A stretch of DNA of 36,182 nt from Planctomycetaceae bacterium (GTDB lineage: Bacteria; Planctomycetota; Planctomycetia; Pirellulales; Pirellulaceae). The position numbers and the translations under genes are program-made. The notes under the pieces were generated by a model, which saw only the letters and a program-made list of their open reading frames with translations, did no database searches and was not told where the DNA came from. Positions 25,538 to 32,843 of this stretch are shown here, piece after piece. The stretch lies in contig REEF01000475.1 in assembly GCA_007695205.1 (NCBI GenBank), positions 1 to 36,182 on the forward strand, written 5' to 3'. How positions within the stretch are numbered: position 1 is the first letter of the stretch; every line of letters starts with the position of its first letter.

Positions 25538-26923
25538 TCAGAGGTCGGTGCTGGCGAGGATCTGGCCGACAGGTTCCGGCCCCGGGTAGTTGACCAGGAC
25601 ATAAGCGTTTCGCCCGTCGTTGACGGTGATCGTGCGGGATGCATACAGACCCATGACCCGATGGTTGCGGTCCAGTGGTTGGAAATCGATTTGATGTTCA
25701 CCGGCCGGCAATTCGATTCGCAGGACCTGGATCGTATCGGGCAACAGGCCCCAGTAGCGAGTATCGGCGCTTTCGGTGAACTGCCACACCAGGCCGGCCA
25801 ATTCGAAGGCCACGGCTTCCAACGAGCCCTCGCGCGAACCGGTCAAGCGCTTGGCCGCCAAGATCGTCGACTCCTTGACCGCTCGACGCACCAGCGCGCG
25901 TGCCACCACGTGGTTTCGATTGGCGGCGCACTGATCGATGGCCATCCGAGTGACATCCGTGATGGTCGCCGTCTGCCCCACAGGTTGGCCGTTGATATGT
26001 ACCGCCAGTTGCGAGATCTGGTTCGGCATCGCGAACATCTGCGGAACTTTGATCGGGGCGACGATCGGTGGCAGGGTCTTTTGGCCCGCGATGTTCAACG
26101 CCGCGTTGGCGATCACCAACGCGGCCGTGGAAGGCAGTTCTTCGACCTCGTCTTTCAGCGGCCCGCGTCCCACCAGCGCAAAAATATAGACAACACCGTT
26201 GCCCGGCGCGGAATGGCGGCCGGTCTTGGAGCGGTGCAGGTCACCGGCGCCGGGAGCAAAGTCGGGTTGCCAGCTAACGACCATCTCGCGGTAACGAGCC
26301 ACATCGTCGAAATCGCGATGCGTTTCTTCCCGCAGTGCCGCGCGCAGATAGGGCGCCAAAGCCACCTGCTGATAGTGGGCTTTGGGGTTGGTACCGTCTG
26401 GTTCCGCTGCCGCAGCGACGATCTGCGCCTGTTTGTCGACCATCTGCAGACAATAGGCCTCGGCGTCCCCGCCATCCTGCATCAAGTTGGCCAAGGCCAG
26501 GTACGCACGGATCAAGACTTTCTCGTAGTCCTCGCCTGCGTAACTCAAACGCCGGTCGTCCGAGAACAGCGAAACCGTGGTTTCGGCCAGACTCTTCTGC
26601 TCCAGATGATCGAACTCATCCCGTACATGCCGCAGATGGCGTTCCGCTTCGGCCGGTCGTCCGGCAGCCAACTGGACCGAGGCTTTTTCCAGCAGCAGCA
26701 CATTGGTCTCGCCGCGGCCCCGCTCCAGATGTTCCTCCAGCAGTTGCCGAGCCTTTTCCAGGTCCCCCGTATAAAAGGAATTCCGGACCGGGATCAGCCG
26801 GTCGGTATGCGTAGCGCATCCCGAGGTAATCAGCACGGTCCATGCGATCGCCGCGGTCCATGACAGCAACGAACGACTCGCTGGTCGGCGGTGGGCCGGT
26901 GGCTTCTGGAATTCGGCTTGCAC
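25538..26923 (-). CDS. COG3014-like lipoprotein, partner of the LpoB-like protein
   Basis: A 461-residue protein with an N-terminal hydrophobic segment ending in LITSGC (C36), a plausible lipobox although the residue three before Cys is Thr. A helical TPR-like part follows: RNSFYTGDLEKARQLLEEHL and LSYAGEDYEKVLIRAYLALA. The latter, with its Y-x-GE-DYEKV pattern, resembles COG3014, a family often next to LpoB. The C-terminal half is beta-rich and ends in ITVNDGRNAYVLVNYPG. The start is GTG at 26921-26923 (GGAGG upstream at about 11 nt); no ATG is near. It lies 30 nt after the LpoB-like gene in the same transcription direction. COG membership is from pattern memory, not from a search. Confidence 0.72.
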   Translation of the reverse strand: MQAEFQKPPAHRRPASRSLLSWTAAIAWTVLITSGCATHTDRLIPVRNSFYTGDLEKARQLLEEHLERGRGETNVLLLEKASVQLAAGRPAEAERHLRHVRDEFDHLEQKSLAETTVSLFSDDRRLSYAGEDYEKVLIRAYLALANLMQDGGDAEAYCLQMVDKQAQIVAAAAEPDGTNPKAHYQQVALAPYLRAALREETHRDFDDVARYREMVVSWQPDFAPGAGDLHRSKTGRHSAPGNGVVYIFALVGRGPLKDEVEELPSTAALVIANAALNIAGQKTLPPIVAPIKVPQMFAMPNQISQLAVHINGQPVGQTATITDVTRMAIDQCAANRNHVVARALVRRAVKESTILAAKRLTGSREGSLEAVAFELAGLVWQFTESADTRYWGLLPDTIQVLRIELPAGEHQIDFQPLDRNHRVMGLYASRTITVNDGRNAYVLVNYPGPEPVGQILASTDL

Positions 26924-26953
26924 GACTTCGCTGGCCTCCGCACGGCTGGAGAC

Positions 26954-27646
26954 TTATTTCCACCAGTTCATGGCCGACCATTTACTGATCGCGGACTGGT
27001 GGTAGCCCTTGCTTAACGCAGCCGATTCTTTGTAAAACTGCCCCGTACGAACGTCGACCAGTTCCAACGTCAGCAAGTAATCGCGTTGGTAGTTCCGATT
27101 GTCACGCGTCGTTCCCGAGGTGATCGTGGCGTACAGCAGGTGATCGAATGGCTGGCCCTGCTGTTCCATGTACGCGGTAAAGGTCCGCATGCCCGAGGGT
27201 ACCAGAAGCTCGTCGGGACGCAGACGCGTTTCGCGCAAGCCAGCCTCGACATAGCGCCGGCTGATCGGTTGAAAGGCCCCGGATTGGGAGATTTTCCCGT
27301 CGATGCACTGGTAGATTTGCTCGCGAAAATCACCGATCTCTTCGGCGCTTTTGTTCTCGACGCCGATGAAGGCGATCCGTTTCGGAGCCAGCATAATGGG
27401 CTCGGAGCTGTGCGATGCTAGCGACGCAGGCACCTCGTAACCGTGGGCCAACAATTTGGCGACCGCTTCTTCGATCAGCGGCTGAAACGTCTCGGTACCG
27501 GCCTGATGGCTGCCGATCATGTCTCGTTCGCCCGGTTGGACGATCCGCGCATGCTGTTTGCTGCGACAACCGCTGCTCGCAAAAAGAAGCGGCAGCACAA
27601 CAACGCTGCCCGCTAGCAACGCCAGGATCGACGGTCGTCGAAACAT
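26954..27646 (-). CDS. LpoB-like lipoprotein (penicillin-binding protein activator family)
   Basis: A 230-residue lipoprotein. The signal ends in LLFASSGC (C27), a good lipobox. The body resembles LpoB/YcfM: KRIAFIGVENKSAEEIGDF, then QIYQCIDGKISQSGAFQPIS, and HLLYATITSGTTRDNRN. In E. coli, LpoB is an outer-membrane lipoprotein that activates PBP1B. The C-terminal part includes LLTLELVDVRTGQFYKESA, a common feature of this family. The start is ATG 27644-27646 with GGGAGGA upstream; a longer TTG start is less likely. It lies 30 nt before the COG3014-like gene, mirroring the LpoB/COG3014 pairing in proteobacteria. Whether the peptidoglycan role holds in this organism is unknown. Confidence 0.78.
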   Translation of the reverse strand: MFRRPSILALLAGSVVVLPLLFASSGCRSKQHARIVQPGERDMIGSHQAGTETFQPLIEEAVAKLLAHGYEVPASLASHSSEPIMLAPKRIAFIGVENKSAEEIGDFREQIYQCIDGKISQSGAFQPISRRYVEAGLRETRLRPDELLVPSGMRTFTAYMEQQGQPFDHLLYATITSGTTRDNRNYQRDYLLTLELVDVRTGQFYKESAALSKGYHQSAISKWSAMNWWK

Positions 27647-27762
27647 CGGCAGTCCTCCCTGACTGGGCCGAAACAAAAATCATGCCGGCATCCGAACCGC
27701 CGGCGATGCCGTTGGGTTATCGGAATTTCACACCGGAAAGTTGAAGGAATCTGACGCGCGAC

Positions 27763-29040
27763 TCAGCCCTGCAAACGACTGGGATGCGCCCACAGCCCCA
27801 GGGCAGGGTTGCTGATATAGTAGATCCGCTCGCCATCGTCAAGCGTATTCCACCCCTCCACTAACTTCTGCGGATCGTAGCGGCGCTGCATCTGGGCCAG
27901 ATCGCCGAACTGGTAGCCGACCCCTTCGATTTCCGAACGATCGAGTTCTCCCGGGCAGTAGGTGATGCGAAAACGGTTCTCCGACGACCCGTGGATCAGA
28001 TGAGCGGCGGCGGAAAGGTTTTGCCGCAAGTCCTCGTTCTGCTCCATGAACCGCATGATCTCGGGCGTCGTTCGGTACCCATACTTGCGGATCAGGCGAT
28101 CGATCTGCTGGTCCTCGCCAAACGCCCCCACCGCCGGCGCCAACACGATCAAATCGCCGTCGTCCTCGATGGCCATCCGCGTGCGGTAGATCGACTTGTT
28201 GCCCAACCAGGTGCTGTGAAATTCTTCCGGGTCCAAGTAAACCACGACCTTCTTGAAGGGCTGGTCCACCACCGTAAAGTTGACCTTCACCGACAATTCG
28301 GCCGCCTGCTGGAAACACTCGTGGTCATCCCCGACGTACAGCCCGCGTGTCACCAGGCGGCCGGCGCCGTCACTGCCGACCACCGTCAGGATGTAGACCA
28401 GCGGCAGGTGGCTGCAGAAATGATCCTGCGCATAGTTCAAGATGCGTCGCAGGGGTGTATCGGCACGGCCCATCATCCGTTCCATGCCATAAGCCGCGCC
28501 GATGAAGTGGCTCTCGTTGATCCCCTGCGATCCGCCCGTACCGACGAAGATGTTCTTGTTGTAATTGGCCATGCCGATCACTTCGTGCGGGACCACCTGG
28601 CCGATCGAGAGGATCAGATCATGCTCGCCTTGCCAGATCAATTGGTTCAATTGAGCCGGCCAAGGTCGGTTCCAAATCCCCTCGGTCACCTCGCTGACAT
28701 ACTCGATCGGCACATGGCCGATCGTCAACACATCGTCCCGCCAGCGGTGTTCGCGGATCAGCGACTTGGGCAGGCCCGGGAACATCTTCTCCAACTGCCA
28801 GTCCGGCATCGGCACGTGCGTGCCCAAGGCGGGCATGACGTCCGTCAGACGATCGCCGAAATGGTCGTAGGTGATGCAAGTCAGCAATCCGGCCCGGCTG
28901 TTGTATCGGGTGAAATCGGGCGGCAGAGCGATCACCCGGCGACGGTCGCCCAACCGCTCGAAACAGTCCGTCAACGCGGATCGTAGTTGCTGGTCGGTCA
29001 GCACGGTATCGGGAGAACCCTCGGCGTAGTAGATGGTCAT
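27763..29040 (-). CDS. LarA-like nickel-pincer nucleotide-dependent racemase/epimerase
   Basis: A 425-residue protein of the LarA/DUF2088 family. Lactate racemase LarA binds its nickel-pincer nucleotide through a lysine and ligates nickel with histidine. The matching residues here are D42 and R45 (PPDFTRY, as D72/R75 of LarA), H75 (ALGTHVPMPD, as H108), H152 (VVPHEVIG, as H174), K162 (NYNKNIFVG, as K184) and H178 (INESHFIG, as H200). The spacings D-R 3, H-K 10 and K-H 16 are identical to LarA. The substrate is unlikely to be lactate because the neighbours are a pentonate-type dehydratase and a DapA-family aldolase. C2 epimerisation of a sugar acid is my inference. ATG at 29038-29040 overlaps the aldolase TGA (ATGA), and the cofactor genes larB, larC and larE are not in the window. 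Confidence 0.88.
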   Translation of the reverse strand: MTIYYAEGSPDTVLTDQQLRSALTDCFERLGDRRRVIALPPDFTRYNSRAGLLTCITYDHFGDRLTDVMPALGTHVPMPDWQLEKMFPGLPKSLIREHRWRDDVLTIGHVPIEYVSEVTEGIWNRPWPAQLNQLIWQGEHDLILSIGQVVPHEVIGMANYNKNIFVGTGGSQGINESHFIGAAYGMERMMGRADTPLRRILNYAQDHFCSHLPLVYILTVVGSDGAGRLVTRGLYVGDDHECFQQAAELSVKVNFTVVDQPFKKVVVYLDPEEFHSTWLGNKSIYRTRMAIEDDGDLIVLAPAVGAFGEDQQIDRLIRKYGYRTTPEIMRFMEQNEDLRQNLSAAAHLIHGSSENRFRITYCPGELDRSEIEGVGYQFGDLAQMQRRYDPQKLVEGWNTLDDGERIYYISNPALGLWAHPSRLQG

Positions 29041-29960
29041 ACAACCTCTCCGTTGTCTTGCAAAAGTTTTCGAGCAGCCCGTTCGATTTCGGCCTGATCG
29101 CACTGGTCAACCGGACTCATCAGCGGCAGGATGGGCCCCGTTTCGGCGATCCCTGCCAGCGATACGGCCGCGTGCAGCACGCGGATGGGATGGATCGAGT
29201 TTCGTAAATCCTCCAACGGCGAAAACAGGGCTCGAATCGTTTCAGCTCGATCAAAATCGCCAGCGTGGACCGCGTGCATCAACTGCATCGACAGCCGCGG
29301 GGCGACGCAAACACATCCCGAGGTGAATCCGCCGCACGAGAAATCTCGCAGATGAACGATCGCAGGTTGCTCGCCGATCCCACTGACAATTCGCTTCGGA
29401 TCCGTGTGCTCGGTCAATGCCTTCAGATAATCGTCCCGGGCCGGGTCATCGCGAACCACCGCGTACTTGATCCAGTTGACCAACCCGTCCTGCACCAGGC
29501 GAGCGACCGTTTTCGGCGCGATATAGCCGTCGTGCTTGATGTAAAGCACCACCGGTTTGCCCCAACGATCAGCGACCAGCCGGATACCGGTCGCGATGCC
29601 GTCGGAGGTCGCGATTTCGACTTGTGGTAAGACCATCGCCGTCGGAAACCCGAAATCTTTCAACACGGCGACCTGATCCATCATCAGGCCGAAAGCGGGG
29701 CCGATCGAGGGGATCATCAGCGTCTGCTCGCCAGAGAGTTCCTTCAGCATCTGCAGCAAATCCGCGTACTCGCTTAAGGCCACGTGGTACAGCACCGCGT
29801 TGCCCCCATACAGCAACGTGGACACGCCACCCGCTTCCAAGTGTTGGACCATCCGGCGATTCTGCTGGATGTCCAGCCTCAGATCGGCAGAACGAGCCAA
29901 GGGGGGCACGGCGATCACCGAGGTAGATAATCGCTGAGGGGTAATCGCTTGGGTGTCCAT
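29037..29960 (-). CDS. DapA-family (dihydrodipicolinate synthase-like) aldolase
   Basis: A 307-residue TIM-barrel aldolase of the DHDPS/N-acetylneuraminate lyase family. The Schiff-base lysine lies in LVNWIKYAVVRDD (K165), the usual helper tyrosine in KPVVLYIKHDGY (Y140), and the substrate-carboxylate loop in EAGGVSTLLYGGNAVLYHV (about 42-60). Family members split or join pyruvate-derived enolates, for example 2-keto-3-deoxy sugar acids. Its place after a sugar-acid dehydratase fits cleavage of a 2-keto-3-deoxy acid; the actual substrate is not known. Lysine synthesis is less likely in this context. ATG at 29958-29960, 66 nt after the dehydratase; its stop overlaps the LarA-like start. Confidence 0.85.
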   Translation of the reverse strand: MDTQAITPQRLSTSVIAVPPLARSADLRLDIQQNRRMVQHLEAGGVSTLLYGGNAVLYHVALSEYADLLQMLKELSGEQTLMIPSIGPAFGLMMDQVAVLKDFGFPTAMVLPQVEIATSDGIATGIRLVADRWGKPVVLYIKHDGYIAPKTVARLVQDGLVNWIKYAVVRDDPARDDYLKALTEHTDPKRIVSGIGEQPAIVHLRDFSCGGFTSGCVCVAPRLSMQLMHAVHAGDFDRAETIRALFSPLEDLRNSIHPIRVLHAAVSLAGIAETGPILPLMSPVDQCDQAEIERAARKLLQDNGEVV

Positions 29961-30026
29961 GTCGATTCTCGTCTTTCTATTGCAAGGCGGACGCTGGCCA
30001 AGTGCAAATGGGGAAGAATACCTTGG

Positions 30027-31751
30027 TCAATAGATGTCCGGTTCCGGGATTTTCGGGCCATGATGCAGGAAGTCGAAATCGCAACCTTCATGGGCCTGCG
30101 TGACGTGCCGCGTGAACAACTGGCCGTAACCCCGTGGATATTTGGCCACCGGAGGCTGCCATCCGGATCGACGATGCTGCAGTTCCTGGTCGTCCACCAA
30201 CAGTTCCAGCCGACGCTCGCCGACGTCCAATTCGATGATATCCCCGTCCTGGACCAATGCAAGAGGACCGCCTACGAACGCTTCGGGCGAAACATGCAAT
30301 ACGCACATGCCGTAACTGGTCCCGCTCATCCTGGCGTCAGAGATACGGACCATGTCCCGCACCCCTTGCCGCAGCAACTTGTCCGGGATCGGCAGCATAC
30401 CCCACTCGGGAAACCCCGGTCCGCCCTGCGGGCCAGCGTTCTTCAGCACCAGCACCGAATCGGCCGTCACCGGCAATCCCGGATCATTCAACCGCTCCTT
30501 CATGTCGCCGCGATTCTCGAAAACCACGGCCGGCCCCCGGTGGCCGAACAGACGCGGATCCGCAGCGATCGGTTTCACCACGCACCCGTCGGGCGCCAGA
30601 TTGCCTCGCAAGACGAATGTTCCGCCCTCGCCCGAGACTGGATTGTCCCGAGACCGGATCACGTCCGGGTCGATGACCTTGGCCTGGGCGATGTCTTCAC
30701 CCAGCGAACGGCCAGAGACGGTCCGGCAATCCAGGTGCAGCAGGTCGCTGATCTGCAACAACAAAGCCCCCAACCCGCCCGCGTTGTAGAAATCCTCCAT
30801 CAGATACTTTTCGCCCGCAGGACGTATGTTGGCCAGCACCGGCGTACGACGCGAGATCTGGTCGAAGCGTTCCAGCGGCAAATCGAATCCGGCTCGGCGC
30901 GCCATCGCGATCAGGTGGACGATCGCATTGGTGGAACCTCCGATGGCCATGTCGGTCACCACCGCATTGTCGAACGACTCAGCGGAAAGGATCTCCGAGG
31001 GCTTCCAATCCTCCCAGGCCATCTGGACGATGCGACGTCCGACGGCGGTCGCCATCCGCGCATGTTCGGCCACCACGGCGGGAATCGACGCGGCACCCGG
31101 CAAGGTCATCCCCAGCACTTCGGCGATGATCGCCATCGTCGATGCCGTACCCATCGTCATGCACTGGCCCGCCGATCGAGCGATGCAGTTTTCGATCTCC
31201 AGCCAAGCGTCCTCGCACAGATTCCCCGCTCGCAATTCGTCCCAGTACTTCCAAGCGTCGCTGCCGCTGCCCAGTGTCTGGTTGCCCCAGCGTGCGGTCA
31301 GCATGGGACCGGCCGGTAGGAAAATGGTCGGCAGATCCATCGAGATGGCCCCCATCAACAGGCCTGGGGTCGTCTTGTCACAACCGCCCATCAGAACCGC
31401 GCCGTCGACCGGATGGCAACGCAGGATCTCCTCGGTCTCCATCGCCAACAGGTTGCGGTACAGCATCGTCGTCGGCTTCATGAACATTTCGCCCAGCGAC
31501 ATCACAGGCACCTCGACGGGAAACCCTCCCGCCTGCCACACGCCCCGCTTGACCTGCTCGGCTCGCTCGCGAAAGTGCGAATGGCACGTGTTCAGATCGC
31601 TCCACGTGTTCAGGATCGCAATCACCGGCTTGTCCCGGTAGTCCTGGTCGTCGTACCCCATCCCTTTCAATCGGGAACGGTGCCCGAACGAACGCAGATC
31701 GCGCGGGCCAAACCAGCGATGACTTCGCAATTGTTCAGGCGTTTTTTTCAT
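30027..31751 (-). CDS. IlvD/Edd-family dehydratase, pentonate (L-arabinonate) dehydratase type
   Basis: A 574-residue Fe-S dehydratase. The cluster and magnesium site residues are seen in [13 protein letters not shown] (C56), [11 protein letters not shown] (C124, K126) and [14 protein letters not shown] (C197). [18 protein letters not shown] and [23 protein letters not shown] are also typical. The overall pattern, including the C-terminal [21 protein letters not shown], resembles bacterial L-arabinonate/D-xylonate dehydratases rather than branched-chain IlvD. The expected product is a 2-keto-3-deoxy sugar acid. The start is ATG 31749-31751 with AAGGAA before it; upstream in-frame codons have no family match. 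It is the first gene of a three-gene unit with the aldolase and the LarA-like enzyme. Confidence 0.88.
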   Translation of the reverse strand: MKKTPEQLRSHRWFGPRDLRSFGHRSRLKGMGYDDQDYRDKPVIAILNTWSDLNTCHSHFRERAEQVKRGVWQAGGFPVEVPVMSLGEMFMKPTTMLYRNLLAMETEEILRCHPVDGAVLMGGCDKTTPGLLMGAISMDLPTIFLPAGPMLTARWGNQTLGSGSDAWKYWDELRAGNLCEDAWLEIENCIARSAGQCMTMGTASTMAIIAEVLGMTLPGAASIPAVVAEHARMATAVGRRIVQMAWEDWKPSEILSAESFDNAVVTDMAIGGSTNAIVHLIAMARRAGFDLPLERFDQISRRTPVLANIRPAGEKYLMEDFYNAGGLGALLLQISDLLHLDCRTVSGRSLGEDIAQAKVIDPDVIRSRDNPVSGEGGTFVLRGNLAPDGCVVKPIAADPRLFGHRGPAVVFENRGDMKERLNDPGLPVTADSVLVLKNAGPQGGPGFPEWGMLPIPDKLLRQGVRDMVRISDARMSGTSYGMCVLHVSPEAFVGGPLALVQDGDIIELDVGERRLELLVDDQELQHRRSGWQPPVAKYPRGYGQLFTRHVTQAHEGCDFDFLHHGPKIPEPDIY

Positions 31752-31919
31752 TCGCGTTCCTTCGTTCGTTTGAAATCCCCTGTTCGCCGTGGCCCGGCAC
31801 AGGTTAACCGAAAGCATGCCGATATCGCTCAGCCGACCCGCCGAACAGAATACCGCGAAGCGAGCCCCAAGCCAACCACCCCTGCCGTCCAACGCTGGGG
31901 CGGCGGGCGTTACCAATTT

Positions 31920-32020
31920 AGCACCGTGCGAGAAATAACTGTCCGATGTCCCCTCGCCCCTCCAGGGAGAAGGCAGGGTGAGGGGGCCAAAAGTGCGTCA
32001 GTTATTTCTCGCACGGTGCT
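31920..32020. repeat. MITE-like element with perfect 22-bp inverted ends
   Basis: The arms at 31920-31941 and 31999-32020 are perfect inverted copies beginning AGCACCGTGCGAGAAATAAC. Between them, CCCCTCGCCC and GGGTGAGGGG form an imperfect inner hairpin. The element is about 100 bp and has no coding capacity. No clear target-site duplication is seen. It could be a non-autonomous mobile element or a structured RNA/terminator. Confidence 0.7.
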
Positions 32021-32330
32021 TAGTTATCCGACCCCGTTGCGTCACCCATACACGTTGACAGCCCAAACGCCCCGATTAGAATCGGCCGCAGTTGAATCAG
32101 ACAATCCCGGTGATATCCACTTTATCCGGCTGAAAAACCCGGGATAATAATATCGTTACGGTCCGAACGGGGGCCGCCGATGACGCAATGAAAGGATGGT
32201 CCGAGCGCGGGGCATCGTCGCCGGCGGAGGCGTCCGCGGAAAAAGACGATGGTCACGCGTGCTGACTGCGGGGCGAGGTGGGGGTGAGACAATCCGGGAG
32301 CACGTCGGGAATTGAACGCTTTGGCGGTCT

Positions 32331-32391
32331 CACGCGAAGGTGCGAAGCTTCGACAACGCAAAGCCCTTCGCGAGCGTCGCGCCTTCGTGTG
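32331..32391. repeat. Short imperfect hairpin with GCGAAG motifs
   Basis: CACGCGAAGGTGCGA (32331-32345) pairs with the inverted copy at 32377-32391 with two mismatches. GCGAAG-rich hairpins like this are often dispersed in bacterial genomes. It is next to the toxin-like fragment. Confidence 0.4.
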
Positions 32392-32473
32392 CGACTCCTT
32401 CCCGTCAGCGTGGCTAACGGTCGGCGAAGCGGTATGCAAGCGGTCTGTTCGTTTTGTAGACGGAACGGTCGAC

Positions 32474-32626
32474 GTAGGGAGGTTTCACTACCATCCACTC
32501 TTTGATTCAGATGTGCTAAACGCCGCTGAATGGTACGATTGCCGCCAGCCAAACCTCGGGTCGGACTTTGTGGTACGTGTTCGGAGAGCGATAGATCGGT
32601 TGACTGTAGATCCGGAACGTCGTACC
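32474..32626 (+). pseudogene. Remnant of a RelE/ParE-family toxin
   Basis: In the frame read around 32480, the protein GRFHYHPLFDSDVLNAAEWY and then QPNLGSDFVVRVRRAIDRLT matches the N-terminal half of ParE/RelE-like toxins (F-x-HP-x-F-x2-D, A-x2-WY, P-x-LG-x2-F). After PERR near 32623 the similarity ends. The usual C-terminal part, with the FPY-type strand and the final H-x2-R, is missing. There is no proper start codon close to the toxin N-terminus and no antitoxin gene beside it, so it is a fragment. The family call is from motif memory. Confidence 0.6.
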
Positions 32627-32843
32627 GAAGTGCCTGCCGTCCTAGGAAGCGATCAGCAGGCAGCCAAGCAGCACGACGACCATGATCAGGCAAAGGCGCT
32701 CTTGATCTGTCCGGGTAGGATCGTGGACAATGGGGAGACGTGGCGAAGCGTCCGGCCAGGAGGCTTTTGTCCGTCACGGGGGGCGTTCATGTTGCGGTTG
32801 GCGATACCGAGTGAACATTGGCAGGTTTGGATGCGGAAAGGTC

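Larger units (their letters stand above)
31752..32843. other. Long region without intact genes, between divergent genes
   Basis: About 1.1 kb. It holds the upstream region of the dehydratase operon, a MITE-like inverted repeat (31920-32020), G/C-rich repeat-like fragments around 32180-32300, a GCGAAG-type hairpin (32331-32391) and a truncated toxin-like fragment (32474-32626). Long frames here, for example 32312-33019 plus, mix these pieces and are not real genes as a whole. It looks like a site where repeats and decayed genes have accumulated. Confidence 0.6.

Noticed and set aside
29037-29960. Annotating the aldolase as dapA for lysine synthesis
   Set aside because: The family fold fits, but the operon with a pentonate-type dehydratase favours a sugar-acid role. 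No lysine genes are nearby.
30027-31751. Annotating the dehydratase as ilvD for branched-chain amino acids
   Set aside because: The sequence pattern resembles pentonate dehydratases, and no other ilv genes are present.
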